Shown here: piece after piece, positions 49,739 to 59,047 of the stretch | How positions within the stretch are numbered: the first letter of the stretch is position 1 | Layout of the letters: every line of letters begins with the position of its first letter | Assembly (NCBI RefSeq): GCF_015070375.1 | Contig: NZ_JADCLL010000002.1 | Coordinates: 62,001-126,000 of the forward strand | DNA from: Nocardioides kribbensis | Lineage (GTDB): Bacteria; Actinomycetota; Actinomycetes; Propionibacteriales; Nocardioidaceae | Direction: 5' to 3' | DNA length: 64,000 bases | Position numbers and translations under genes: made by a program | Notes under the pieces: generated by a model | Told to the model about the DNA's origin: nothing | Seen by the model: the letters and a program-made list of their open reading frames with translations, nothing else | Database searches by the model: none

Positions 49739-50634
49739 GGGGTGGTGCCTCTCTGTCGACGGGTCTGCTCGCCTCGCCGGGACTGCTCGCGGCGCAGGGA
49801 CTGGATGATGAGGGCCGAGATCTCCTCGACCGACTTCGCGGAGGAGTCGATCGTCGGGACCCGGTGGGCGTTGAAGAGGTCGGTGGCGCGGCGCAGCTCC
49901 CAGCGGCACTGCTCGGCCGAGGAGTAGCGCGACCCCGGTCGGCGCTCGTTGCGCACCCGGCTGAGCCGGTCGACGGTGGTGGTGAGCCCGAAGCACCGCT
50001 CCTGGTACTGCTGCACCGGCTCGGGCAGGTGGCTGCGCTCGAGGTCCTCGTCGACCAGCGGGTAGTTGGCCACGAAGAGCCCGTGCTGGAGCGCGAGGTA
50101 CATGCTCGTGGGGGTCTTGCCGCACCGCGAGGGCGCCAGCAGGATCACGTCGGCCTTGTCCAGCGCGCGCAGGCTCTGCCCGTCGTCGTGCTCGATGGTG
50201 AACTCCACCGCGGCCATCCGCTCGTTGTAGCGGTGCACGTCGCCCACACCGTGCAGGCGCAGCGGCTGGCGCACGCCGCGCTGGCCCAGCAGCCCCTCGA
50301 CCTGCTCGATGTGGACGCCGAAGAAGTCGATCACCGGGGCGCGGGTGCGCAGCAGCTCGGCGCGCACCTCGTCGTTGGCCGCGGTGACGAAGGCCAGCGG
50401 GGCCTGGCCGTGGTCGAGCAGCGTGTCGAGGGCGGCCACGACCTCCTGCGCGTCGGCGACGGTGGAGATGAAGGGGATGACCGTGCGGTCGAAGGTGCGG
50501 TCGGGGAACTGCAGCAGCAGCGCGTTGCCCATCGTCTCCGCGCTGATCCCGGTGGAGTCGGAGAGGAAGAAGACCGGCACCACGTCGTCGGCCCCGGGAC
50601 GCGCCTCCTCCGGGATCGGGTCGGTCTGCGACAT
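49735..50634 (-). CDS. ppsR: PEP synthase regulatory kinase/phosphotransferase (DUF299)
   Basis: A 299-residue bifunctional enzyme that inactivates PpsA by ADP-dependent phosphorylation of a Thr beside the catalytic His, and reactivates it by Pi-dependent phosphorolysis. The P-loop is [17 protein letters not shown] near residue 155; the N-terminal opening [25 protein letters not shown] is the DUF299 landmark. Directly upstream of, and overlapping, ppsA. GGAGGG lies 5 bases before ATG 50634; a TAGCCT -10 is likely at 50680-50685 (minus strand). Confidence 0.95.
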
Positions 50635-50795
50635 GTGGGCCCTCCAGCGGCTCCCGCCCCGGGCGGCGCGGTGCTCGGGAGGCTACCGCGCACCGCGCCC
50701 GGACGCAGGTGACGTCCGCCACCACGGACGGTGCCGGCGCGGGCACCACCCGGCCTCGCGGGCCGCGGGCTCGACGTACCTGCTAGACCTTGGCC

Positions 50796-51290
50796 ATGAC
50801 CATGACCACCGCCCTGGGCGGCACCCCCTGCACGACCGTCGGCGACCTGCCCGCCGTCGGCGCCACCGCGCCCGAGGTCCGCCTCGTCGGCTCCGACATG
50901 TCGGAGGTGACCCGCACCCCGGGCCGCCGCACGGTGCTCAACATCTTCCCCAGCGTCGACACCAGCGTGTGCGCGGCCAGCGTCCGCGAGTTCAACGCCC
51001 GGGCCGCCGGGCTGGCCGACACCGAGGTCGTGTGCGTGTCGCAGGACCTCCCCTTCGCGCTCCGGCGCTTCTGCGGCGCCGAGGGCATCGAGGCCGTCAC
51101 CGTGGCCTCGGGCTTCCGCTCCACCTTCGGCGACGACTACGGCGTGCGCCTGGCCGACGGCGGCTTCGCCGGCCTGCTGGCCCGCTCGGTGGTCGTGCTC
51201 GACGCCGACGGCACGGTGCTGCACTCCCAGCTGGTGCCCGAGATCGGCCAGGAGCCCGACTACGACGCCGCGGTCGCCGCGCTGGGCTGA
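50796..51290 (+). CDS. tpx: Thiol peroxidase (Tpx)
   Basis: A 164-residue atypical 2-Cys peroxiredoxin. Peroxidatic Cys59 in [17 protein letters not shown] and resolving Cys93 in LRRFCGAEG; no CNQF/GPx features. Reduces lipid and H2O2 peroxides with thioredoxin. Starts at ATG 50796 with TAGACC 6 bases upstream (near-canonical leaderless). Its last ~31 bases overlap the 3-prime end of the MFS gene on the other strand. Third thiol peroxidase in the window. Confidence 0.92.
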   Translation: MTMTTALGGTPCTTVGDLPAVGATAPEVRLVGSDMSEVTRTPGRRTVLNIFPSVDTSVCAASVREFNARAAGLADTEVVCVSQDLPFALRRFCGAEGIEAVTVASGFRSTFGDDYGVRLADGGFAGLLARSVVVLDADGTVLHSQLVPEIGQEPDYDAAVAALG

Positions 51291-52525
51291 GCGCTCCCGC
51301 GGCCACGCTCGGCCGCGACCATGGCCGCCGCCCCGACCGCGGGCCCCAGCGCCAGCACCACGAGCGCCAGGCGCCACGACACCGCGTCGACCAGCGCCGG
51401 CACCAGCCACAGGGTGAGCGTGGTGGTGGCGTAGCCCAGCGCGAGCTGCACCGAGAGCGCACCGCCCACGCTGCCGGGCGGGGCGCTCTCGGTGACCATG
51501 GCGGAGAACTGCGCGGAGTCGGCGATCACCCAGAAGCCCCAGAAGGCGCAGAGCCCCACGACCACCCCCAGCGGCGCGACCGGGTAGCTCGCGGCCAGCA
51601 CCAGCGCGGCGCCGCCGGAGCAGACCAGGCTCAGCAGCGCCGCGCGCGGGCGGCCCCACCGGTCACCGAGCACGCCGCCGAGCAGGCAGCCCAGCGCGCC
51701 GACCCCGATGCAGGCGGAGGCCAGCACCCCGGCGTACGCCGCCGCGTCGGGGCGGGCGGCGACCTGCGGCAGCGCCAGCAGGAAGGCGCCGACGCCGGCC
51801 CACATGGCGTAGAGCTCCCACATGTGCCCGACGTAGCCGAGGTCGGCCAGCAGCACGTCGCGGCGCGCCAGCGCCCGGAAGCCGGCGCCGAGACTGACCG
51901 GGCCGCGGGCCACCGCGTGCGGTCCCTCCCCCCGCACCGCGGCGAGCAGCAGGCCGCCCGCCACCGCCAGCGCGCTGGTGACGCCCACGACGACCCGCCA
52001 GTCCGGGCCCGCGGCCCCGGTCCCGCCACCGGCGAGGCCGCCCACCAGGTGGGGCAGGGCCGAGCCGAGGGTGAGCGCGCCGATCATCAGCCCCAGCGCC
52101 ACACCCCGCCCGCGCAGGAACCACGCCGAGACCTCCTTGAGCGCCACGGGGTAGAACAGCGCCAGGCAGACCCCGGTGAGCAGCCGCAGCGGCACGGCGA
52201 GCGCGAGGCCGTCGGCGAGGAGCAGCCCTGCGGTGCAGGCGGCCGCGCCGAGCGCCCCGGCGGCCATGAGGGCCCGGCCCGGCAGCGCGTCGGCCAGCCC
52301 CAGCACGGCCGAGCCGACCGCGCCGAGCACGAAGCCGACCTGCACCGCGATGGTCAGCGCCGCGGCGCCCCCGCTGCCCAGGCCCCAGGCGACCTCGAGG
52401 CGCGGCACGACGGCGGTGGCGGAGAACCACACGCCCATCGTCAGCAGCGTGCTCGCCGCCACCACCGTCAGCGCCCACGCCGGCGAGCTGCGCGGCCCGG
52501 CGTCCGTGGTCGTGGCGGGGGGCAC
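51260..52525 (-). CDS. MFS transporter
   Basis: A 421-residue, about 12-TM major facilitator. Hydrophobic core from [34 protein letters not shown]; motif A appears as [15 protein letters not shown] near residue 290, in the second half. Substrate unknown; related to CynX/NimT-type or nitrate-like families by layout, not certain. The GTG at 52525 follows the AI-2E stop by 5 bases, so the two are co-transcribed. Its 3-prime end overlaps tpx by about 31 bases. Confidence 0.85.
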   Translation of the reverse strand: MPPATTTDAGPRSSPAWALTVVAASTLLTMGVWFSATAVVPRLEVAWGLGSGGAAALTIAVQVGFVLGAVGSAVLGLADALPGRALMAAGALGAAACTAGLLLADGLALAVPLRLLTGVCLALFYPVALKEVSAWFLRGRGVALGLMIGALTLGSALPHLVGGLAGGGTGAAGPDWRVVVGVTSALAVAGGLLLAAVRGEGPHAVARGPVSLGAGFRALARRDVLLADLGYVGHMWELYAMWAGVGAFLLALPQVAARPDAAAYAGVLASACIGVGALGCLLGGVLGDRWGRPRAALLSLVCSGGAALVLAASYPVAPLGVVVGLCAFWGFWVIADSAQFSAMVTESAPPGSVGGALSVQLALGYATTTLTLWLVPALVDAVSWRLALVVLALGPAVGAAAMVAAERGRGSAQPSAATAAS

Positions 52526-52530
52526 GCGGG

Positions 52531-53868
52531 TCAGCGGCCGCGCAGCGGCCGGGTGTCGTCGCCGGTGTCGTCGCTCGTGTCGTCGCCGGTGTTGTCGGCA
52601 GGGCCCTGGCCGGGGCCGCGCTCGTGGGCTCGGGCGCGCAGCTCGTCGGGGTCGACGTCGCCGCGGCGCAGCGCGTCGTCGTGGCGGTCCATCTCGGCCC
52701 GCTCGGCGTCGCCCTGCTCGGCCAGCTCGGTGTCGGAGCCGCGGTGGGGCGCGGGGCCCTGGCCGGTGCGGGCCAGCAGCAGCTCGTCGAGGTAGCGCAG
52801 CACGACGGCCACCACGGCCACGACCGGCACGGAGAGGAAGGCGCCGGCGACGCCGAAGAGGGTCGAGCCGAGCACGATGGAGAGCAGCACGACGCCGGCG
52901 TGCAGGCGCAGGCTCTTGCCCTGCAGCCACGGCAGCAGCACGTTGCCCTCGAGCTGCTGCACGGCGAGCACGATGAGCAGCACGATCACGGCGGCGACCC
53001 AGCCGTTGGCCACCAGCGCGACCAGCACCGCGACGGCGCCGATGGTGATGGCGCCGACGATGGGGGCGAAGGCGGCCACGAAGGTGAGCACGGCCAGCGG
53101 CCCGGCCAGCGGCACGCCCACGATCACCAGGCCGAGGCCGATGAGCACGGCGTCGATGAGGCCGACCAGCGCCTGGGTGCGGATGAAGCTGCCCAGGGTC
53201 GACCAGGCGCGGCGCAGCACCTCGGAGAGGTGGGAGCCGACGCCGCCACCGGAGACGTGGGTCAGCCACGGCAGGAAGCGGTGGCCGTCCTTGATGAAGA
53301 AGAAGGTGAGCACGAGGGTCAGCACGAGGTTGACCAGCGCGTTGGTGACCGCGCTGACCCCGACCAGCAGGCCCGAGGCGATCGAGCTGGCGCTCGACTG
53401 CAGCTGCGACTGGGCGGCGGCCACGGCGTCGTCGAGCTGGCCCTCGGTCACCGGCAGGCTGCTGCTCAGCAGCTGGTCGCGCAGCTTGAGCAGGCCCTTC
53501 GAGGCGCTGTCGGCGATGTCGGCGACCTGCGAGCCCACGGAGGGGGCGATGAAGGTGACCACGCCGGCCACCACCGCGAGGGCCCCGATGATGACCAGGC
53601 CCGCGGCCAGGCCCCCCGGCACCGGCGTGCGGCGCTGCAGCCAGTGCGCCGCGGGCGCGAGCACGGTGGTGACGATCAGCGCGAGGACGATCGGCAGCAG
53701 GATGCTCCACAGGTACTGCACGGCCTCGCCCAGCACGTAGGCGCCGACCACGATCACCAGCCAGCGCAGCGTCCAGCGCGAGAGCCAGTGGACGCCGCGC
53801 CCGATCTCCTGCTCGCGGGTGGCCGCGCCCGGGTGGCGCGCGGCGGGGGTCTGCTCGGAGGAGGTCAC
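52531..53868 (-). CDS. AI-2E-family transporter
   Basis: A 445-residue membrane protein of the TqsA/PerM family (eight TM helices). The N-terminal pair (WTLRWLVIVVGAYVLGEAVQYLWSILLPIVLALIVTTVLAP), the family stretch FFFIKDGHRFLPWL and the C-terminal core (VQQLEGNVLLPWLQGKSLRLHAGVVLLSI) are typical. The acidic C-terminal tail repeats the GDDTSDDT motif. Function in this lineage is unknown; the AI-2 label is by family. GTG 53868, with CAGGAT 8 bases upstream. Heads an operon with the following MFS gene. Confidence 0.87.
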   Translation of the reverse strand: MTSSEQTPAARHPGAATREQEIGRGVHWLSRWTLRWLVIVVGAYVLGEAVQYLWSILLPIVLALIVTTVLAPAAHWLQRRTPVPGGLAAGLVIIGALAVVAGVVTFIAPSVGSQVADIADSASKGLLKLRDQLLSSSLPVTEGQLDDAVAAAQSQLQSSASSIASGLLVGVSAVTNALVNLVLTLVLTFFFIKDGHRFLPWLTHVSGGGVGSHLSEVLRRAWSTLGSFIRTQALVGLIDAVLIGLGLVIVGVPLAGPLAVLTFVAAFAPIVGAITIGAVAVLVALVANGWVAAVIVLLIVLAVQQLEGNVLLPWLQGKSLRLHAGVVLLSIVLGSTLFGVAGAFLSVPVVAVVAVVLRYLDELLLARTGQGPAPHRGSDTELAEQGDAERAEMDRHDDALRRGDVDPDELRARAHERGPGQGPADNTGDDTSDDTGDDTRPLRGR

Positions 53869-53925
53869 GATCGGCCATCCTGTCAGCGCGCGGGTGCCCG
53901 GGCCTACACCGCGTGGGGGGAGCGC

Positions 53926-56010
53926 CTAGACCGTGCGGGCGGGGCGTGCCGCGTGCTGCGGCACCGCATCGGCGCCCACCCGGCGAGGCCACCAGAAGCG
54001 GTCTCCCAGCAGCACGGCCAGCGCCGGCACGAGCACGGTGCGCACCACGAGGGTGTCGAGCAGCACGCCGACGCAGATGATCGTGCCGACCTGCGCGAGC
54101 ACCACCAGCGGCAGCACGCCGAGGACGGCGAAGACCGCGGCGAGCAGGATGCCCGCGCTGGTGATCACCCCGCCGGTGGCGGTCAGCGCGCGCAGCATGC
54201 CCTCGCGCGAGCCGTGGGCCGCGGCCTCCTCGCGGGCGCGGGTGACGAGGAAGATGTTGTAGTCCACGCCCAGCGCCACCAGGAAGAGGAAGGCCAGCAG
54301 CGGCACCCCGCTGTCGAGGGCGCTGAAGCCCAGCACCTGGGTGAAGAGCCACCACGAGGCGCCGAGGCTGGCGGCGTAGGTCGCGACCACGGTGGCCACC
54401 AGCAGCAGCGGCGCGACCACCGAGCGCAGCAGGAGCAGCAGCGCGCCGAGCACGAGCAGCAGGATGATCGGCAGGATCAGCAGCCGGTCGCGGGCGGCGC
54501 CCTCCCCGGCGTCGAGGGCCTGGGCCTCGCTGCCGGTCACGTGGGTGTCGTCGAAGCCCTCGAGGTCCTCGCGCAGGGTCTCGATCGCGTCGGCGGCCTG
54601 CGTGCTGCCGGGGGCGGCGTCGAGCACGGCGTCGACCTGGGTGATCCCGGCCCCGCTCGCGCTGATGCTCGCGCTGGCCACGCCCGCGCTGCCCTCGACG
54701 GCGGCCAGCACCTCCTCGCCGTCGGCGCGGGTCAGCACCTGGGTGGGGTCGGAGACCCCCGCGGGGAAGGACTCACCGAGCCGGGTCGAGGCCGCGATGG
54801 CCTCGGGCTCCTCCAGGAACTGCTCGGCCTGGTCGAGGCCGGTGTCGATGCGGAAGAGGCCGACGGCGAGCACCGCGAGGAGCACGAGGGTCCCGGCCAC
54901 GAAGGCGGCGGGGCGTCGGGCCACCTGCACGCCGACCTTGTGCCACAGCGAGTCGCTCTCGGCCAGCGGGGCCTCGCCGACGCGGGGCACCCGGGGCCAG
55001 AAGACCCAGCGCCCGAAGCACACCAGCGCGGCCGGCAGCACGACGAGCGCGAAGGTCGCGGCGATCACCACGCCGATGGCGCAGGCCAGCCCGAGGCCGC
55101 GGGTGGTCGGCACGAGGGAGAGCAGCAGGGTCAGCAGGCCGAGCACCACCGTCACCGAGCTCGACAGCACCGCCTCCGCCGTACGCCGCAGCGCCGTGGC
55201 CATCGCCCGGTGCCGCGACTCCTCGTGGCGCAGCTCGTCGCGGTAGCGCGAGATCAGCAGCAGTGCGTAGTCGGTGCCGGCGCCGAAGACCAGCACCGAG
55301 AGGATGCCGACGGTCGACTCGTCCCAGGCCACGCCCAGCCCGGCCATCGCCTGCGTCGAGGCCACCGCGGCCAGGCGGTCGGCGACGCCGACGACGGTCA
55401 GCGGCACCAGCCACAGCACGGGGCTGCGGTAGGTGAGGATCAGCAGGATCGCCACGACCGCGGCGGTGGCGCCGAGCAGGCGGAAGTCGGCGCCGTCGAA
55501 GACCGCGGCCAGGTCGGCCTGGATCGCGGCGGGCCCGGTGACCTGGGCCGTCACCCCGGCGGGCACGCCCTCGTCGAGCCGCTCGCGCAGCTCGGTCACC
55601 GCGTCGGCGGTGTCGGTGGCCGAGCCCGCCGCCACCGGCACCACCACGATCGCCGCGGTGCCGTCCTCGGCCACGGTGACCGGGCCGTCGGGGCCGGTGG
55701 CCACGCCGCCGACCTCCTCGCCCAACCGGCCGAGCTCGCGCACGGTCGCGTCGTCGAAGGTGCCCTCGTCGGCGGTCAGCACCACCACGGCCGCGCTGGA
55801 GTCGTCCTCGGGCAGGGCGTCGCGCAGCTCGGTGCCCTGGGTGCTGTCGAGACCGGCCGGCACGCTGTCGGTGCTGCGGGCCTCGCGCTCCCCCTCGCCC
55901 ACGAAGAGGATCGCGAGCACGGCGAGCAGGAGGGGCACGAGGGCGACCAGGGCGGCGGTGCGGCGGCCCGTGACCACCCCGGTCACGCGGTCGCTCAACG
56001 AGGACGACAT
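53926..56010 (-). CDS. MMPL (RND) family transporter
   Basis: A 694-residue exporter with two MMPL halves: GAGTDYALLLISRYRDELRHEESRHRAMATALRRTAEAV and VALGVDYNIFLVTRAREEAAAHGSREGMLRALTATGG carry the TM4/TM10 Asp-Tyr proton relay. Periplasmic loops follow TM1 and TM7. ATG 56010 with AGGAG 6 bases upstream. Divergent from a MarR gene across two palindromes, so MarR control is likely. Shorter periplasmic domains than MmpL3-type proteins; cargo unknown. Confidence 0.9.
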   Translation of the reverse strand: MSSSLSDRVTGVVTGRRTAALVALVPLLLAVLAILFVGEGEREARSTDSVPAGLDSTQGTELRDALPEDDSSAAVVVLTADEGTFDDATVRELGRLGEEVGGVATGPDGPVTVAEDGTAAIVVVPVAAGSATDTADAVTELRERLDEGVPAGVTAQVTGPAAIQADLAAVFDGADFRLLGATAAVVAILLILTYRSPVLWLVPLTVVGVADRLAAVASTQAMAGLGVAWDESTVGILSVLVFGAGTDYALLLISRYRDELRHEESRHRAMATALRRTAEAVLSSSVTVVLGLLTLLLSLVPTTRGLGLACAIGVVIAATFALVVLPAALVCFGRWVFWPRVPRVGEAPLAESDSLWHKVGVQVARRPAAFVAGTLVLLAVLAVGLFRIDTGLDQAEQFLEEPEAIAASTRLGESFPAGVSDPTQVLTRADGEEVLAAVEGSAGVASASISASGAGITQVDAVLDAAPGSTQAADAIETLREDLEGFDDTHVTGSEAQALDAGEGAARDRLLILPIILLLVLGALLLLLRSVVAPLLLVATVVATYAASLGASWWLFTQVLGFSALDSGVPLLAFLFLVALGVDYNIFLVTRAREEAAAHGSREGMLRALTATGGVITSAGILLAAVFAVLGVLPLVVLAQVGTIICVGVLLDTLVVRTVLVPALAVLLGDRFWWPRRVGADAVPQHAARPARTV

Positions 56011-56047
56011 GGCAGGCTCCTGGGGCTCGACGTAGGCTTGGGGCGTT

Positions 56048-56070
56048 GGTTCGGAACCTTAGTCACTAAG
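56048..56070. promoter_or_regulatory. Two adjacent palindromes in the MarR-MMPL gap
   Basis: GGTTC-G-GAACC (56048-56058) and CTTAGT-C-ACTAAG (56058-56070), both perfect, sharing one base. TAAGTT (56067-56072) and TAAGGT (minus strand) are candidate -10s. Typical of a MarR operator controlling both directions. Confidence 0.75.
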
Positions 56071-56155
56071 TTGGTGAAACAAAATCTCCGAGGCCCCCAC
56101 CCCGCCCGAGGGTCCCCTCTCGGCCCAGCTGCTGCGCGACGTCGTCGACCGCGCC

Positions 56156-56557
56156 GTGCGGGTGCGCCACGAGCTGGCCCGCCGCTCGCGGGTCAGCGAC
56201 TCCGAGCTGTCGGCCCTCGAGCACCTCGTGCGCGAGCCGATGGGACCGGCCGAGCTGGCCCGGCTCCTCGAGGTCAGCACCGCGGCGTCCACCGGCGTCG
56301 TCGACCGGCTCCAGACCAAGGGACACGTGCAGCGCGAGCCCCACGCCGAGGACCGCCGGCGCACGGTCGTCACCCTCACCGACTCCGGGCGCGCCGAGAT
56401 CCTGGGCCACCTGATGCCGATGTTCGAAGCGCTGCGGGCCCTCGACGCCGACCTCGACGACACCGAGCGCGCCGTCGTCGCCCGCTACCTGCGCGGCGCC
56501 GCCGCGGCCTTCGAGACCGTCACCGGCCCTCCTCCCGCGCCGCGATCCACCACCTGA
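56156..56557 (+). CDS. MarR-family regulator with uncertain start
   Basis: At least 133 residues: LREPMGPAELARLLEVSTAASTGVVDRLQTKGHVQREPHAEDRRRTVVTLT is the winged HTH (helix 4 recognition, wing EDRRRT). The family's first helix should precede it, and a matching stretch (SAQLLRDVVDRAVRVRHELARR) does lie upstream in frame, but no ATG, GTG or TTG occurs there: only CTG codons (56129, 56132) and ATC at 56084, which gives a Ser-Glu-Ala N-terminus. GTG 56156 is the first usual start. Divergent from MMPL across two palindromes. Confidence 0.8.
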   Translation: MRVRHELARRSRVSDSELSALEHLVREPMGPAELARLLEVSTAASTGVVDRLQTKGHVQREPHAEDRRRTVVTLTDSGRAEILGHLMPMFEALRALDADLDDTERAVVARYLRGAAAAFETVTGPPPAPRSTT

Positions 56558-56661
56558 CCGCCACCTGGCCACCGCCTGACCCGCGGCCGAGCGTCCCCCG
56601 GCCCCACCCGCGACCCGGGCGGCTGTTGCCAGGCCGGTCGCCGGGCAGCAGGATGGCGGAG

Positions 56662-58371
56662 GTGCGCAGGACAAGACACCTCTCAGGCCCCCGACCCCTC
56701 CCCGCGGTGCTCGCCGCCGGCCTCGCCGCCGTGCTGGCCCTCGGTCTCGCCTCGGCCCCCGGCGGCGCAGCCGCCGCCCCGAGCGCGGACCCCGCGACCA
56801 CGACCCCGGCCGCCACCGTGCGCGTCGCCGACACCCCCACCACCGACCGCGCCGTGCCGCGCGTGCGCTTCCGCGACTGCGGCCGCTTCCGCTGCGCCCG
56901 CGTGCCCGCCCCGCTCGACTACGACGCCCCCGACGGCGCCACGGTCAGCCTCGCCGTGCTCAAGGTGCCCGCCCGCAAGCCCTCGCGCCGCCTCGGCACC
57001 CTCTTCGTCAACCCCGGCGGCCCCGGCGGCTCGGCCACCGAGTTCGCCACCTACGCCGGGCAGTTCCTCGGCGCGACGGTGCGCAACCGCTTCGACATCG
57101 TCGGCATCGACCCGCGCGGCGTGGGCGGCACGGCCGACCTGCTCTGCGAGGGACGGGGCCAGGTCGGGTACCCCCGCCAGGCCTACCCCCGCACGTCGAC
57201 GCAGATCGACCGCTGGCTGGCCTTCGACGCCCAGGAGCGGCGGCTGTGCGAGGGCCGCCGGATCCTCGACCACATGAGCACCGCCGACGTCGCCCGCGAC
57301 ATGGACCACGTGCGCCGGGCCCTGCGCGAGGACACCGTCAGCTACTTCGGCGCCTCCTACGGCAGCATGCTCGGCTCCACCTACGCCGCACTCTTCCCCT
57401 CCTCGGTGCGCGCGCTCGTCGTCGACGGCGTGCTCGACCCCGTGGAGTGGACCAGCGGGCGCGACGGCACCGGCACCACGGTGCCCGTCACCACCCGCCT
57501 CGGCAGCGGCGAGGGCTCCCGCGAGGCCCTCGTCGCGGGCCTCGCCGCGTGCGACGCGGCCGGGCGCCCCGCCTGCCCCGTGGCCGGCGACGCCCTCGGC
57601 GCCTGGGACACCGTGGCCGACCGGCTCCAGGACGACCGCGCCCTCGGCCGCGCGATCCGGCTGAGCTACGACGACTTCGTCGGCACCACCCTCGGCCTGC
57701 TCTACGCCGGCGACCTGTCCACCGTCGCGCAGATGACCGCCCGGGCCCGCCGCGCGATCCGCGCCCAGGACGCCCGCGGTCGCGGCGCCGGGACCGGCGC
57801 GGCCGTGGCCGACCTCGCCGCCGTACGCCGCGCCGCCGCGCGCACCGTCGACGCCCTGCCCTTCCCCGGCCCCGACGAGACCGTGCTGGCCCGCACCGGC
57901 TCGACGCCCTCCGCCTCCGGCACGTCGGCGCGGGCGCGGATCGCGATCAGCGGCGCCTTCCACGGCGTGCTCTGCTCCGACAGCGTCAACCCGTCCTCCA
58001 CCGACGTCTGGCCCACCGCCGCCGACACCGCCGACGCCGCCGCGCCCGACTTCGGCCCGCTGTGGACCTGGTCCTCCTCGGCGTGCGTGGGCTGGCCCGG
58101 CTCGGGCGACGACGCCTACCGCGGTCCCTTCGCCACCGACGCCGCCGACCGGATGCTCATCGTCAACAACCGCTACGACCCCGCCACCCCGCTCACCGGC
58201 GCCCTGGCGCTGCAGGGCGAGACGGGCGCCCGCCTGGTCACCGCCCAGGCCTACGGCCACGTCGCCACGGGCACCAACCGGTGCGCCACCCGCGCGGTGT
58301 CGGACTTCCTGGTCTCCGGCGTCGCCCCGGCGGCCGACCGGACCTGCTCGGGGGTCGGTCCCTTCGGGTGA
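56662..58371 (+). CDS. Secreted alpha/beta hydrolase, tripeptidyl-aminopeptidase-like (S33)
   Basis: A 569-residue exported enzyme: signal peptide with a twin-Arg-like RRTRHL and hydrophobic core (AVLAAGLAAVLALGLAS), mature domain from about residue 40. GASYGSMLG near 235 holds the nucleophile; NNRYDPATP and YGHVATG carry the Asp and His. Similar to Streptomyces SlpD/SlpE tripeptidyl peptidases, which trim tripeptides from secreted proteins. GTG 56662 is favoured over ATG 56653 because CAGGAT lies 7 bases upstream of it; the ATG overlaps that hexamer. A hairpin follows. Confidence 0.88.
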   Translation: MRRTRHLSGPRPLPAVLAAGLAAVLALGLASAPGGAAAAPSADPATTTPAATVRVADTPTTDRAVPRVRFRDCGRFRCARVPAPLDYDAPDGATVSLAVLKVPARKPSRRLGTLFVNPGGPGGSATEFATYAGQFLGATVRNRFDIVGIDPRGVGGTADLLCEGRGQVGYPRQAYPRTSTQIDRWLAFDAQERRLCEGRRILDHMSTADVARDMDHVRRALREDTVSYFGASYGSMLGSTYAALFPSSVRALVVDGVLDPVEWTSGRDGTGTTVPVTTRLGSGEGSREALVAGLAACDAAGRPACPVAGDALGAWDTVADRLQDDRALGRAIRLSYDDFVGTTLGLLYAGDLSTVAQMTARARRAIRAQDARGRGAGTGAAVADLAAVRRAAARTVDALPFPGPDETVLARTGSTPSASGTSARARIAISGAFHGVLCSDSVNPSSTDVWPTAADTADAAAPDFGPLWTWSSSACVGWPGSGDDAYRGPFATDAADRMLIVNNRYDPATPLTGALALQGETGARLVTAQAYGHVATGTNRCATRAVSDFLVSGVAPAADRTCSGVGPFG

Positions 58372-58420
58372 GCCTCCCGGCGAGGGGCACCCCCGGACGG
58401 CTGCACTTCCCCGCGTGAGA

Positions 58421-58456
58421 GGTCGCGGACGGGCCCGATCCGGCCCGTCCGCGACC
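58421..58456. terminator. Terminator after the S33 peptidase
   Basis: Perfect 15-bp stem (58421-58435 / 58442-58456), loop CGATCC, about 50 bases after the peptidase stop. No T-run. Confidence 0.75.
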
Positions 58457-58562
58457 GGCGCACACGGGACCTCAACAGAACCTCGAAAAAAATCTGCATC
58501 TTTTGAGTTTCAACGAGTGCGGGCCCGGGCATGAAGGTGTCAGGCACCCAGAACAAGCGCTC

Positions 58563-58603
58563 CCCGCCCCCGACCCGGTCACGCACCGGCCCTCGGGGGC
58601 GGG
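58563..58603. repeat. Stable intergenic hairpin
   Basis: 11-bp outer stem CCCGCCCCCGA (58563-58573) / TCGGGGGCGGG (58593-58603) with an inner CCGGT-CACGC-ACCGG stem. Possible processing, termination or regulatory element; assignment open. Confidence 0.55.
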
Positions 58604-58674
58604 TCGCATTTACCGGCGGCTGCACGTCGCGCCGCCCGCTGCCCCCCGCGTCGGCGAGGGGCCGGGAACAGCAG

Positions 58675-58706
58675 AAGGCCGGACCACCCTGGGGTGATCC
58701 GGCCTT
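58675..58706 (-). terminator. Terminator of tRNA-Leu
   Basis: 15-bp arms (58675-58689 / 58692-58706) with 14 matched pairs, just beyond the 3-prime end of the minus-strand tRNA gene. In transcript direction it is followed by CTGCTGTTC, mildly T-rich. Confidence 0.7.
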
Positions 58707-58747
58707 CCGTCGTCGTGCTGTCCCGAGGAGCTGTCCTCGGGTCCACG

Positions 58748-58831
58748 TGCGCGAGGGGGGAGTTGAACCCCCACGTCCTTTCGGACACACGGACCTGAAC
58801 CGTGCGCGTCTGCCTATTCCGCCACTCGCGC
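58748..58831 (-). tRNA. tRNA-Leu (anticodon CAG)
   Basis: 84-nt class II tRNA. Acceptor GCGCGAG pairs with CTCGCGC; anticodon stem CACGG/CCGTG with loop TTCAGGT gives anticodon CAG, decoding the dominant Leu codon CTG; the long variable arm (TGTCC-GAAA-GGACG) and T arm GGGGG-TTCAACT-CCCCC are present. No encoded CCA. A -35 TTGGGG / -10 TACCGT pair (18-base spacing, 58845-58874, minus strand) lies just upstream. tRNA-Leu also sits beside fhaA in mycobacteria. Confidence 0.95.
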
Positions 58832-58844
58832 GTGAAGCGACTGC

Positions 58845-58874
58845 ACGGTATCCCAGACGCGAGGCCATCCCCAA
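58845..58874 (-). promoter_or_regulatory. tRNA-Leu promoter
   Basis: -35 TTGGGG (58869-58874), 18-base spacer, -10 TACCGT (58845-58850) on the minus strand. Start of RNA would fall about 7 bases before the tRNA 5-prime end. Confidence 0.5.
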
Positions 58875-59047
58875 ACCCGGGCCGACCCCCCGCTCGGGGT
58901 GACCAGCCGCACGGCCCCGTCCCGTTACGATCGTCGGCAACCCGGGCACACACCGGGTCGCTAGGCCTGCCATGCGCGGGCCGCGCACCGACCAGTGCCG
59001 ACACGATGGCCAGCACCAGGGCCGACACCAGGGAAGGAGGCGACACG

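Larger units (their letters stand above)
58372..58747. other. 376-base intergenic region with hairpins and an AT-rich patch
   Basis: No gene supported. It holds two terminator-like hairpins (58421-58456 and 58675-58706), a third stable hairpin at 58563-58603 with an inner CCGGT/ACCGG stem, and a run at about 58475-58510 with AAAAAAA and CTTTTGAGTTT, unusually AT-rich here. Confidence 0.6.

Noticed and set aside
52624..58371. Very long open frames (up to about 1,900 codons) opposite or across real genes
   Set aside because: These are shadows: GC-rich DNA lacks stop codons in several frames. Their translations are low-complexity Arg/Gly/Ala text with no domain, and codon bias fits the opposite strand gene.
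58502..58737. Small ORFs between the S33 peptidase and tRNA-Leu, on both strands
   Set aside because: They run through hairpins and change frame relative to structure, with no codon bias or start signal; structured RNA/terminator content explains the region better.
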